Below, piece after piece: positions 43,991 through 51,200 of a DNA stretch of 64,000 nucleotides (position 1 is the first letter of the stretch; every line of letters begins with the position of its first letter). The position numbers were made by a program, and so were the translations under genes. Source of the stretch: Tsukamurella sp040611135 (GTDB lineage: Bacteria; Actinomycetota; Actinomycetes; Mycobacteriales; Mycobacteriaceae); the NCBI RefSeq assembly GCF_040611135.1, contig NZ_JBEXNL010000016.1, forward strand, positions 46,284 through 110,283. Direction: 5' to 3'. The notes under the pieces are model-generated. The model was given only the letters and a program-made list of their open reading frames with translations, made no database searches and was not told where the DNA came from.

Positions 43991-44182
43991 CTACCAGCGC
44001 GACTTCGGTACATCGAATTCGGAACAGAGAGCGCGCCACACGTCCTTCGGGTCGACCCCCGATTCGATGGCCTGGTCGCCGGTGACGCCGAATTCGTTCA
44101 GCCGGTGGTCGCTCATCAGGGTGTCGCCGCGGAGGGTGCCGAACTCGGCGTAGAGCAGTTCGCGGAAGTCGGTGAGGCGCAC
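43991..44182 (-). CDS. DUF3046 protein (Rv2738c-like)
   Basis: A 63-residue protein with the DUF3046 pattern: MRLTDFRELLYAEFG, then LNEFGVTGDQAIESGVDPKDVWRALC. The family is restricted to actinobacteria, is usually next to recA, and has no known function. Start GTG 44182 follows TAGCCT by six bases, so it is likely leaderless. The stop codon abuts that of the convergent emb gene. It lies nine bases downstream of the glycosyltransferase gene. Confidence 0.9.
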   Translation of the reverse strand: MRLTDFRELLYAEFGTLRGDTLMSDHRLNEFGVTGDQAIESGVDPKDVWRALCSEFDVPKSRW

Positions 44183-44188
44183 CGGACC

Positions 44189-44194
44189 AGGCTA
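44189..44194 (-). promoter_or_regulatory. DUF3046 gene -10 element
   Basis: Minus-strand TAGCCT, six bases before GTG 44182, overlapping the end of the glycosyltransferase gene. Confidence 0.45.
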
Positions 44195-45343
44195 CCGATG
44201 CGCAACCGTCTCGCACACCACCACCGGGTCGGCCACCCGGTGCGCACTGCTCGCGGCCGCGCGGGCGGCACGCGCGAACGTCGGATCGTCCAGGACGCGA
44301 CGCACGCCCTCGCGGATCGCCTCCGGCGTCGCGGGCCGGACCAGCACGCCGCTCCCCTGCCGCACGACGCGGTTCGCGAGCTCCCACTGGTCGCCGCCAC
44401 CGGGGACCACCACGACAGGCCTCCCGGCGGTCAGCGCCTTGGTCAGCATGCCGTGCCCGCCGCCGCAGACCACGACGTCGGCCTGCGCGACGAGCCGGTC
44501 CTGCCGGCCGAATCCGCTGGCGACCCAGGGCTCACCGTCGAAGACGGGCGGGTGCAGGCCGCTGACCGCGACGCGCACGCCGGCCCCCCGGAGACCGTCG
44601 ACGGCAACCTGCGCCAGGTTCTGCTCCCCCGTCGCCGCGGTCGACGGTGCCACCATCACGACGGGCCCGGAGCCCTCCGGGATGGGGCACAGCGCGTCGG
44701 TCGGCTCCAGGGTGAGCGGTCCGACGAGGTGCGCGTGCGCGGGCCAGTCGGGGCGCGGCAACTCGAGAGCGGGGATGGTGGCGACGAGCCGGCCGTCGGG
44801 GCCGGGATCAGGCGGGGGCAGGCCGATCCCGGCACGGGCGGTCTCCCGCTGGTGCCGGCCGTTGCGCAGGTCGCGGGCGGTGAACGCGCGAAGCACGGCG
44901 TCGCGCAGGTGGTCGCGGGCCGTCACCGCGGGGGCGAGGCCGGAGCCGATCGGGGGCAGGCCCTTCGAGGACAGGTACAGCGGGTGCGGGCTGAGTTCGA
45001 GCCAGGGCAGGCCCAGCAGCTCGGCGGCCATGCCGCCGCCCGGGGTGAGGATGTCGGCGACCACCAGGTCGGCACCGAAGTCCTGGATGCCCGGCAGCAC
45101 GCGCGTCCCGATGTACGCGGCGCGGGCGTGGATCTTCGCGCCCGCGTCCGCGTCGTCGTCGCCGGGGCGCGCCGCCAGGCCCGGCAGCTCGCGGGTGTCG
45201 ACGCCGTACCCGGCCCCCACCCCTGACCACTGCCGCCCGGTGAAGACGACCGGCACGTGTCCGGCGTCGATCAGGCGGAGAGCGAGGGCGAGGCCGGGCA
45301 GTGCATGCCCGGCCTCGGATCCCGCGACGATCGCTACCCGCAC
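44192..45343 (-). CDS. UGT/MGT-type glycosyltransferase (Rv2739c-like)
   Basis: A 383-residue GT-B fold glycosyltransferase of family 1 type. The N-terminal domain starts RVAIVAGSEAGHALPGLALALRL, and the nucleotide-sugar donor motif is VVCGGGHGMLTKALTAGRPVVVVPGGGDQWELANRVV (key GGGHGM...P.GGDQ). Relatives transfer sugars to lipids, polyketides or flavonoids; the acceptor is unknown. GTG 45343 has GGGAGGAG seven bases before it and is preferred to a longer start. The same neighbour of DUF3046 is seen in mycobacteria (Rv2739c). Confidence 0.85.
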   Translation of the reverse strand: MRVAIVAGSEAGHALPGLALALRLIDAGHVPVVFTGRQWSGVGAGYGVDTRELPGLAARPGDDDADAGAKIHARAAYIGTRVLPGIQDFGADLVVADILTPGGGMAAELLGLPWLELSPHPLYLSSKGLPPIGSGLAPAVTARDHLRDAVLRAFTARDLRNGRHQRETARAGIGLPPPDPGPDGRLVATIPALELPRPDWPAHAHLVGPLTLEPTDALCPIPEGSGPVVMVAPSTAATGEQNLAQVAVDGLRGAGVRVAVSGLHPPVFDGEPWVASGFGRQDRLVAQADVVVCGGGHGMLTKALTAGRPVVVVPGGGDQWELANRVVRQGSGVLVRPATPEAIREGVRRVLDDPTFARAARAAASSAHRVADPVVVCETVAHR

Positions 45344-45386
45344 CCGTGCTCCTCCCGCGACGGCGGGGTGCCGGGTACGTCGCACG

Positions 45387-45557
45387 CTAGAACGTGCTGG
45401 TGGTCTTCTTCCCGGATCCCAGCCACTTGACCACAGTGACGATACCGATGACGACGAGCGCGATGATCGCCAGCGGGAACAGGGACTTGATGATCGCCGA
45501 GGCCACCATCAGGGCGAGCCAGATGACGACGATGGCGCCGAGGATCTTCCAGAACAT
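45387..45557 (-). CDS. 56-residue hydrophobic membrane protein of the psp region
   Basis: A small protein with two hydrophobic segments: FWKILGAIVVIWLALMVASAII and FPLAIIALVVIGIVTVV (each cut short here), and a basic tail VKWLGSGKKTTSTF. AAAGGTG precedes ATG 45557, and third codon positions are strongly G or C. It lies 89 bases downstream of pspM on the same strand and before the glycosyltransferase, so it is probably the last gene of the clgR-pspA-pspM stress unit. I know no function. It is short enough to be missed by standard gene callers. Confidence 0.75.
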   Translation of the reverse strand: MFWKILGAIVVIWLALMVASAIIKSLFPLAIIALVVIGIVTVVKWLGSGKKTTSTF

Positions 45558-45646
45558 TGCGAGCACCTTTCGAGGATTTCCGTGGAGGTCTTTCCTCTTC
45601 CACCATGCCCCCGACGGTGCCGGAAGTCACCCTCTGAACAGGGGTT

Positions 45647-46525
45647 TCAGGGAGATTTGGGGGAATACCCCGACGGCACGGGCGGCAGCGACGCGATGCC
45701 GTAGGCCCAGGCCCGCAGCCGCTCGGCGGTCTCCTGCAGGCGCGGGGTGGCCATGCTGAGCTCGTCGAACCGGGCGGGCGAGCCGAGCGACCGACGGGCG
45801 GCGGCCACCGTCGTCGCGGCGGACCGGACCATCTCGCGGTACGCGTCGACCCCCTCGTCCAGGCTGGCGCGCCCCTCGTCGAAGGTCTCGCGCAGGTAGG
45901 CGGCGGACCCACCGCCGCCGGCGACCACCCGCTCGAGATCGGCGAGTTGCTCCGCGTAGGACGCGATGGCGTCGGCCGAGGCCTCCGCGTCGTCGTCGAG
46001 CTCGCTGAGCGCATCGGGCGGCAGGGCGCCGGAGCGCGACAGCACTGCCATCAGCGCGAGGAACTCCTGCTCCGACTCGGCGAGCGCGCGCACCGGCTTG
46101 TACAGCGCCGACGACCCGGCCGGCAGGGTGCGCCGCGCGTAGGTGCGCGGCGGGGCGGGGGTGCGGCGCAGCCGCCGCAGCCTCCGGACCGCGTAGGCCG
46201 CGGGGACGGCGATGACCGCCGTGACCGCGGTCGCCGTGCCGCCGACGACGGGGGCCGCGGTCGCGAAGCCGCCCACGGCGACGACCGCCGATGTCGAGGT
46301 GGTGGCCGCCCATCCGTTCACAGTGTGCCGGGCCTTCGTGATCGACCGCTGGTGGGCGGCCTTCGGGTCCTTCCGGCGGGCGGCCCGGTCGCGGGCCTCA
46401 TCGGCGGCGCGGGCGGCGGTCTCCATCGCCGCGGACGCGGCCGTCATCGCGGACACGGCCATCCGACCGGCAGAGGCCGCCACCGCCGAGAAGTCGGTGC
46501 GGTAGCGGCCTCGCTGGTCGGTCAT
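45647..46525 (-). CDS. pspM: PspM-like membrane partner of PspA (Rv2743c-like)
   Basis: A 292-residue protein with an Ala-rich helical N-terminus (1-70), a hydrophobic pair of helices (about 72-112, including VVAVGGFATAAPVVGG) and a mostly helical C-terminus that may bind PspA (about 140-285). It lies 16 bases downstream of pspA, the position of Rv2743c, which in M. tuberculosis is called PspM and anchors the PspA system to the membrane. Assigned by position and topology more than by motif. Confidence 0.78.
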   Translation of the reverse strand: MTDQRGRYRTDFSAVAASAGRMAVSAMTAASAAMETAARAADEARDRAARRKDPKAAHQRSITKARHTVNGWAATTSTSAVVAVGGFATAAPVVGGTATAVTAVIAVPAAYAVRRLRRLRRTPAPPRTYARRTLPAGSSALYKPVRALAESEQEFLALMAVLSRSGALPPDALSELDDDAEASADAIASYAEQLADLERVVAGGGGSAAYLRETFDEGRASLDEGVDAYREMVRSAATTVAAARRSLGSPARFDELSMATPRLQETAERLRAWAYGIASLPPVPSGYSPKSP

Positions 46526-46541
46526 GATTCCTCGTCGGTTC

Positions 46542-47345
46542 TCAGGGCTTCTGCAGGTTGGGGTTCGCCTGCTGCGGGGCCGGGGCGGCCTGCGGGGCCG
46601 CGGGGGCGCCGGCGATCTGACCGCTGGCCTGCATGGACGCGCGGATCTGCTCGAGGCGCGAGTGGCCGGCCATCTGGACCGTGGCCTGCTGGACCTCGGC
46701 CATGCGGCCCTGGACCGAGTTCTGCGCGAGTTCGGTGGAGCCGAGGGCGTTGGCGTAGCGCCGCTCGATCTTCTCCCGGACCTCGTCGAGGTTCGGCGTG
46801 TTGCCCGGCGCGGCCAACTGACCCATCTGGTTCAGCGACGCGGAGACCTGCTCCTGCATCTTGGCCTGCTCCAGCTGGCTGAGCAGCTTGGTGCGCTCGG
46901 CGAGCTTCTGCTGCAGCTGCATCGCGTTCTGCTCGACGGCGCGCTTCGCCTGGCCGGCGGCCTGGAGCGACTGGTCGTGCAGGCCCTTGAGGTCCTCGAC
47001 GCTCTGCTCGGCGGTCACCAGCTGCGCGGCGAAGGCCTCGGCGGCGTTCGTGTACTCGGTGGCCTTGGCGACGTCACCCGCAGCGGTCGCCTGGTCCGCC
47101 AGCTGCACCGCCTGACGCGTGTTGGCGGACAGCTTCTCGACCTCCGCCAGCTGGCGGTTCAGCTTCATCTCCAGCTGGCGCTGGTTGCCGATGACCGCCG
47201 CGGCCTGCTGCGACAGTGCCTGGTGCTGCCGCTGCGCGTCCTCGATCGCCTGCTGGATCTGGACCTTGGGATCGGCGTTCTCGTCGATCTTCGCGTTGAA
47301 CAGCGCCATTAGGTAGCGCCACCCCTTGACGAACGGGTTAGCCAT
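46542..47345 (-). CDS. pspA: PspA, phage shock protein A / 35-kDa antigen homologue
   Basis: A 267-residue PspA/IM30-family protein: a short amphipathic N-terminus (FVKGWRYLMALFNAKIDENADPK; key GWRYL) then a long coiled coil (about 25-215) and a Gln/Ala/Pro-rich tail (about 235-267) not present in E. coli PspA. It protects the membrane under envelope stress and is the 35-kDa antigen (Rv2744c) homologue. GGAGGAGAACTGACG precedes ATG 47345. It is separated from clgR by 164 bases holding a strong hairpin. Confidence 0.95.
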   Translation of the reverse strand: MANPFVKGWRYLMALFNAKIDENADPKVQIQQAIEDAQRQHQALSQQAAAVIGNQRQLEMKLNRQLAEVEKLSANTRQAVQLADQATAAGDVAKATEYTNAAEAFAAQLVTAEQSVEDLKGLHDQSLQAAGQAKRAVEQNAMQLQQKLAERTKLLSQLEQAKMQEQVSASLNQMGQLAAPGNTPNLDEVREKIERRYANALGSTELAQNSVQGRMAEVQQATVQMAGHSRLEQIRASMQASGQIAGAPAAPQAAPAPQQANPNLQKP

Positions 47346-47461
47346 CGTCAGTTCTCCTCCGCCTCGATGCGTTCATCGCCGAATCAGCGTCCGGCCGTCC
47401 GGCGACGCCGGACTCGTGCTTACCAATCTATCGGGTATTCGGCCCGGTGCGCCGCCCTGAT

Positions 47462-47493
47462 CCGCGGGTCCGGGGAAATCCCCGAACCCGCGG
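47462..47493 (-). terminator. Strong hairpin between clgR and pspA
   Basis: Arms CCGCGGGTCCGGGG (47462-47475) and CCCCGAACCCGCGG (47480-47493), 13 of 14 pairs, loop AAAT. It starts 16 bases after the clgR stop and could be a terminator or attenuator. Confidence 0.65.
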
Positions 47494-47509
47494 TTCTCCC
47501 GTATCAGGG

Positions 47510-47785
47510 TCAGGCAGCGGCAAGGGCGGGCGCCGGGATCACCATCGTGGGGATCGGGCGCATCGACACACTCGCCTGAGCCACCACGTCGGCCACCTCG
47601 ACGGCCAGCGCACCGCAGATGGCGGCCAGCAGTTCGCTGGACGCCTCCTTCTGGCCACGCTCGACCTCGGACAGGTACCCGAGACTGACCTGTGCCGACG
47701 ACGACACATCGCGCAGCGTGCGACTCTGGCGGACCCGCGTCTTGCGCAGGTTCTCCCCGATCGCCTCGCGAAGCAGTAGGGCCAT
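47510..47785 (-). CDS. clgR: ClgR, activator of clp protease and psp genes
   Basis: A 91-residue HTH_3 regulator: ENLRKTRVRQSRTLRDVSSSAQVSLGYLSEVERGQKEASSELLAAI contains the helix-turn-helix (about 12-65; key SLGYLSEVERG). In M. tuberculosis ClgR activates clp genes and its own operon with pspA and rv2743c after envelope stress. The last residues PALAAA resemble an SsrA-like tag; ClgR of relatives is a ClpCP substrate, so fast turnover is expected. GGAGG lies five bases before ATG 47785. The gene is 26 bases downstream of the cinA-like gene. Confidence 0.92.
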   Translation of the reverse strand: MALLLREAIGENLRKTRVRQSRTLRDVSSSAQVSLGYLSEVERGQKEASSELLAAICGALAVEVADVVAQASVSMRPIPTMVIPAPALAAA

Positions 47786-47811
47786 GCTCACCTCCGTTGG
47801 TTACTGTCCAG

Positions 47812-48315
47812 TCAACGCGGAAGGGGGCCGGATGGTTCCCGGTTCGCGCAAACCCGTTCCGTCAGCTCCCGCACGGCCGCGTCGACGGCGCCCCGCCGGA
47901 CCGCGGCGCGGTCACCGTCGAGGGCGAGGGTGGTGACGGTCGTGCCGGACGGCCCGGAAAGCCCGAGGTGGACGGTGCCGACGGGCACCCCGTCCTGTTC
48001 GGCCGGGCCGGCCACGCCGGTCAGCCCGACGCCCCAGTCCGCGCCGCAGCGCGACCGCGCACCGTCGGCCAGGGCGCGTGCGGTCTCGGGATGCACGGGC
48101 CCGTTGCGCTCCAGATCGCCCGACGGTACGCCCGCGAGGCTCGCCTTGAGGTCGGTCGCGTAGACGATGAGTCCCCCGCGGAGCACCGCGCTGGCACCGG
48201 GGACGTCGGCGATCGTGGCGGCGAACAGTCCGGCCGTCAGCGACTCGGCGGACGCGACGGTCTCGCCCCGCTCGGCGAGCGCGGCGACCAGGCGGGCCGC
48301 TTCAGCGCCGGGCAC
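47812..48315 (-). CDS. CinA-like C-terminal domain protein (nicotinamide-nucleotide amidase family)
   Basis: A 167-residue protein consisting only of the CinA C-terminal domain: VASAESLTAGLFAATIADVPGAS near the start (key ESLTxGL) and GVGLTGVAGPAEQDGVPVGTVHLGL (key GVAGP). Free-standing versions are PncC, which deamidates NMN. It overlaps the pgsA end by 14 bases and precedes clgR, an order common in actinobacteria. Confidence 0.88.
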   Translation of the reverse strand: MPGAEAARLVAALAERGETVASAESLTAGLFAATIADVPGASAVLRGGLIVYATDLKASLAGVPSGDLERNGPVHPETARALADGARSRCGADWGVGLTGVAGPAEQDGVPVGTVHLGLSGPSGTTVTTLALDGDRAAVRRGAVDAAVRELTERVCANREPSGPLPR

Positions 48316-48883
48316 GCCACCAGCCCACGAGGTAATCGACGCCCGTCCAGACCGTCACCAGCAGCGCCGCGCCCATCGCGACCTGGCTGGGCACGTCCAT
48401 CCAGCCCGGCAGCGGCATGAGGTACAGGCCGATCGCGATGGTCTGCAGGAGCGTCTTGAGTTTGCCGCCGCGGCTCGCCGGGATCACCCCGTCGCGGATG
48501 ACGGCGAACCGGAAGGCGGTGATGCCGAACTCCCGAGCCAGGATCACCAGCGTGACCCACCAGGGGAGCTCACCGAGGACGGACAGGCCGACGAAAGCAG
48601 CGCCGGTCAGCGCCTTATCGGCGATCGGATCCATGAGCTTGCCGAAGTCGGTGATCAGGCCGTAGCGGCGCGCGATCTGGCCGTCGATGCGGTCGGTGAT
48701 CATCGCGACCGCGAACACGGCGAAGGCGATCCAGCGCCACAGCGTCGAATGGCCGCCGTCCACGAACAGGGCCGCGAGGAACACCGGCACGAGTACGATC
48801 CGGAGCACCGTCAACCCGTTCGCGACGTTGACGTTCGAGACAGGTGTGCTCGCGGGATGCTGCACGCCGTCCGTTGCACTCAC
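48302..48883 (-). CDS. pgsA: PgsA-type CDP-alcohol phosphatidyltransferase
   Basis: A 193-residue membrane enzyme with the CDP-alcohol phosphotransferase motif D-x2-D-G-x2-A-R-x8-G-x3-D-x3-D, seen as DRIDGQIARR to DFGKLMDPIAD (about 62-88), and about five helices. It makes phosphatidylglycerophosphate or a related phospholipid, the Rv2746c position. GTG 48883 has TAGGGT seven bases upstream and no Shine-Dalgarno sequence, so the clgR-pathway operon probably begins leaderless here. It is divergent from argA. Confidence 0.92.
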   Translation of the reverse strand: MSATDGVQHPASTPVSNVNVANGLTVLRIVLVPVFLAALFVDGGHSTLWRWIAFAVFAVAMITDRIDGQIARRYGLITDFGKLMDPIADKALTGAAFVGLSVLGELPWWVTLVILAREFGITAFRFAVIRDGVIPASRGGKLKTLLQTIAIGLYLMPLPGWMDVPSQVAMGAALLVTVWTGVDYLVGWWRARR

Positions 48884-48890
48884 GACGATC

Positions 48891-48896
48891 ACCCTA
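48891..48896 (-). promoter_or_regulatory. pgsA -10 element
   Basis: Minus-strand TAGGGT, seven bases before GTG 48883. Confidence 0.45.
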
Positions 48897-48926
48897 TCGG
48901 TACGCGGAATCCGCGGCCGTGCGCGC

Positions 48927-48932
48927 TACAGT
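48927..48932 (+). promoter_or_regulatory. argA -10 element
   Basis: TACAGT, seven bases before the argA GTG at 48940. Together with the pgsA element it forms a 57-base divergent pair of leaderless promoters. Confidence 0.5.
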
Positions 48933-48939
48933 TTCGTCC

Positions 48940-49446
48940 GTGACCACCGACCACGCCGACGTGCTGCGCCGCGCCCGGACCTCCGACGTCCCCGGGATCA
49001 AGAGCCTCATCGACGTGTACGCGGGCAAGATCCTGCTCGAGAAGAACCTGGTGACCCTGTACGAGTCCGTGCAGGAGTTCTGGGTGTACGAGGTGAACGG
49101 CGAGATCGTCGGCTGCGGCGCGCTGCACGTGCTGTGGTCGGACCTGGGTGAGATCCGCACCCTCGCGGTGAACCCCGCCGTGAAGGGGCACGGGATCGGC
49201 CACAAGATGGTCGCGCGGCTGCTCGACGAGGCCCGGTCGCTGGAACTGCGTCGAGTGTTCGTGCTGACCTTCGAGACCGAGTTCTTCGGCCGGCACGGTT
49301 TCCAGGAGATCGACGGGACGCCCGTGAGCGCCGAGGTCTACAACGAGCTGTGCCGCAGCTACGACGAGGGCGTCGCCGAGTTCCTGGACCTGTCGTACGT
49401 CAAGCCCAACACCCTCGGCAACACCCGCATGCTCGTGACGCTCTAG
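48940..49446 (+). CDS. argA: Single-domain GNAT N-acetylglutamate synthase (Rv2747-type ArgA)
   Basis: A 168-residue GNAT acetyltransferase. EIRTLAVNPAVKGHGIGHKMV contains the acetyl-CoA loop (V-x-G-x-G-I-G), and FVLTFETEFFGRHGF is the late beta-alpha unit. This short ArgA lacks the amino-acid-kinase-like domain of the E. coli enzyme and is the mycobacterial type that begins arginine synthesis from glutamine or glutamate. Leaderless start at GTG 48940 is supported by TACAGT seven bases upstream. It converges with the next gene, overlapping by four bases. Confidence 0.9.
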   Translation: MTTDHADVLRRARTSDVPGIKSLIDVYAGKILLEKNLVTLYESVQEFWVYEVNGEIVGCGALHVLWSDLGEIRTLAVNPAVKGHGIGHKMVARLLDEARSLELRRVFVLTFETEFFGRHGFQEIDGTPVSAEVYNELCRSYDEGVAEFLDLSYVKPNTLGNTRMLVTL

Positions 49447-50234
49447 TCCCGCCGGGGCGGATGGCTCGGCGGTTGCTGGGGCGCCTGCGGTGGTCCCGGG
49501 TGCCACTGCCAGTGGCCCTGGTGGGACTGCGGAGGGATCTGTGCGACGGGGCGGGGTGTCTGGGGCGCCCCGGGTCCGGGCGAGGTGTTCGACGATGCCG
49601 CCCGTCCGAGCAGCTCCAGCCCCCACCCGACCGCGATCGGGAGAGCCGTCGTGAACAGGACCCAGCTGACGACGTGCAGCCAGAACCGGATCACGCCCTC
49701 CGACCCGTCGAGTGGGTCGAACAGCACGTCGCGGATCAGGAAGGTGTACAGCGCCCAGATTCCGAGGCCGATGGGTATCGACAGCGCCCAGAGCCACCCA
49801 CTCCGCCGCGCCACTCCCCACGCAGTGATCGCGATGACCACTGCGACGGCGTCGAGGAAGTCGTAGACGCCTCCGGGGAGGGCACCTGTCGTCAGTGACA
49901 ACACGATCGTCCCCACCACGACGAGGAACGACAGGGCCTGCAATCCACCGCCCACGATCTTTCCGGTCGTGCCCCGCCCGACGACGAGTAGATACGCCAC
50001 GAAGACGAGGTCGACCGCCGTCAGACTGAGCGGGTACGCCCAGGCGTTGAACGCACCCACCTCACGCCAGACGATGCGCACCAGAAGGTTGGCGACGAGC
50101 ACGGCACAGAACACCGCGGCCGACGCGATGGCGACTCCGGTCCCCGTCGGACCGGGCTTAGGAGGTTTCGGCCCGACCGGGGAGCCCACGGGAACGTAGG
50201 GCGGCACACTCGGCCCCTGCGGCTGTCCGTACAT
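49443..50234 (-). CDS. Proline-rich membrane protein of unknown function
   Basis: A 263-residue protein with a Pro-rich N-terminus (1-30, PYVPVGSPVGPKPPKPGPTG), about six membrane helices (first VAIASAAVFCAVLVANLLV, last WVLFTTALPIAVGWGL) and a Pro/Gln/His-rich tail (about 218-263). No family recognised. GGGGAG sits six bases before ATG 50234. It converges with argA and has no operon partner. Confidence 0.8.
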   Translation of the reverse strand: MYGQPQGPSVPPYVPVGSPVGPKPPKPGPTGTGVAIASAAVFCAVLVANLLVRIVWREVGAFNAWAYPLSLTAVDLVFVAYLLVVGRGTTGKIVGGGLQALSFLVVVGTIVLSLTTGALPGGVYDFLDAVAVVIAITAWGVARRSGWLWALSIPIGLGIWALYTFLIRDVLFDPLDGSEGVIRFWLHVVSWVLFTTALPIAVGWGLELLGRAASSNTSPGPGAPQTPRPVAQIPPQSHQGHWQWHPGPPQAPQQPPSHPPRRD

Positions 50235-50434
50235 CGGCGACTCCCCTGTCTCCGCCGGTCAGCACCGGCGCCGAGGGCAGCATAGAGCCCGACCCACCCC
50301 GCATGCAGAGGCACGGGCGCCGATGTCATCCGTTCGAACGACGCCGCCGGCCCGGTCATCGTCTGAATTCAGGTATCGGACCAGTCACTACGCCGCGGTG
50401 AACCAACCCGTACCCGGGTCCCGGGAGTGTGGTG

Positions 50435-50454
50435 AATCACGCATAACCGTGATT
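50435..50454 (+). promoter_or_regulatory. Inverted repeat upstream of the methyltransferase gene
   Basis: AATCACG (50435-50441), six bases, CGTGATT (50448-50454): a perfect 7-bp repeat, 10 bases before GTG 50465. It could be an operator. Confidence 0.4.
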
Positions 50455-50464
50455 GACTTCCCCG

Positions 50465-51190
50465 GTGGATGTCATCGGCGAACTGCGAGCTGCGGGGTGC
50501 GTGTTCGCCGAGCGGGAGGCGGCGCTGCTCACCGACGCCGCCTCGGGCGACGACCTGGAGGCCCTCGTCCGCCGACGGTGCGCCGGCGAGCCGCTCGAGC
50601 ACCTCCTCGGCTGGGTGGAGTTCCGCGGGCGGCGGCTCCGGATCGGCCCCGGAGTGTTCGTCCCCCGGCGGCGCACGGAACTGCTCTCGGAACTGGCCGA
50701 CGGGACCGGGATGCTCGTGGACCTGTGCTGCGGCGTGGGACCCGTCGTCTCGACCGCCGCATCGGCCAAGGCGTACGGCGTGGAGATCGACCGCACCGCC
50801 GCCGAGTACGCGGCGTCCAACGCACCGCAGGCGACGATCCTCGTCGGCGACCTGTACGCACCCCTGCCGGGTGCGCTGCGCGGCACCGTCGACGTGATCG
50901 CGGCGAACGCACCGTACGTGCCGACCGCCGCGATCGCGACCATGCCGGCGGAGGCCAGAGACCGAGAACCCCATCGCGCATTGGACGGCGGCCCGGACGG
51001 TCTCGCGCTGCACCGTCGGATCGTGCGGGACGCGCCGCGCTGGCTGCGGCCGGGCGGGCGGGTCGTCATCGAGACCGGTCGCCAGCAGGCCACCTACACC
51101 GTCGCCGCGATGCGGGCCGTCGGCCTGCAGACGCACATCGAGATCGACGACGACCGGCAGGCGACGGTGGCCGTCGGCGTCCTGCCCTGA
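50465..51190 (+). CDS. PrmC-related putative protein-glutamine N5-methyltransferase
   Basis: A 241-residue class I SAM methyltransferase of the PrmC-related type. It keeps RRCAGEPLEHLLGWVEFRGRRL and LVDLCCGVGPVV, but the catalytic (N/D)PPY motif of PrmC is NAPYVPT here, which is typical of this subgroup. The true substrate is unknown and may not be a release factor. Start is uncertain: GTG 50465 is chosen, TTG 50453 is possible. It converges on the AbiEi/DUF559 gene. Confidence 0.82.
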   Translation: MDVIGELRAAGCVFAEREAALLTDAASGDDLEALVRRRCAGEPLEHLLGWVEFRGRRLRIGPGVFVPRRRTELLSELADGTGMLVDLCCGVGPVVSTAASAKAYGVEIDRTAAEYAASNAPQATILVGDLYAPLPGALRGTVDVIAANAPYVPTAAIATMPAEARDREPHRALDGGPDGLALHRRIVRDAPRWLRPGGRVVIETGRQQATYTVAAMRAVGLQTHIEIDDDRQATVAVGVLP

Positions 51191-51200
51191 TCAGCGACCG

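Noticed and set aside
47365..47390. ClgR-like palindrome upstream of pspA
   Set aside because: CGC and GCG half-sites are present but spaced seven bases apart in place of five.
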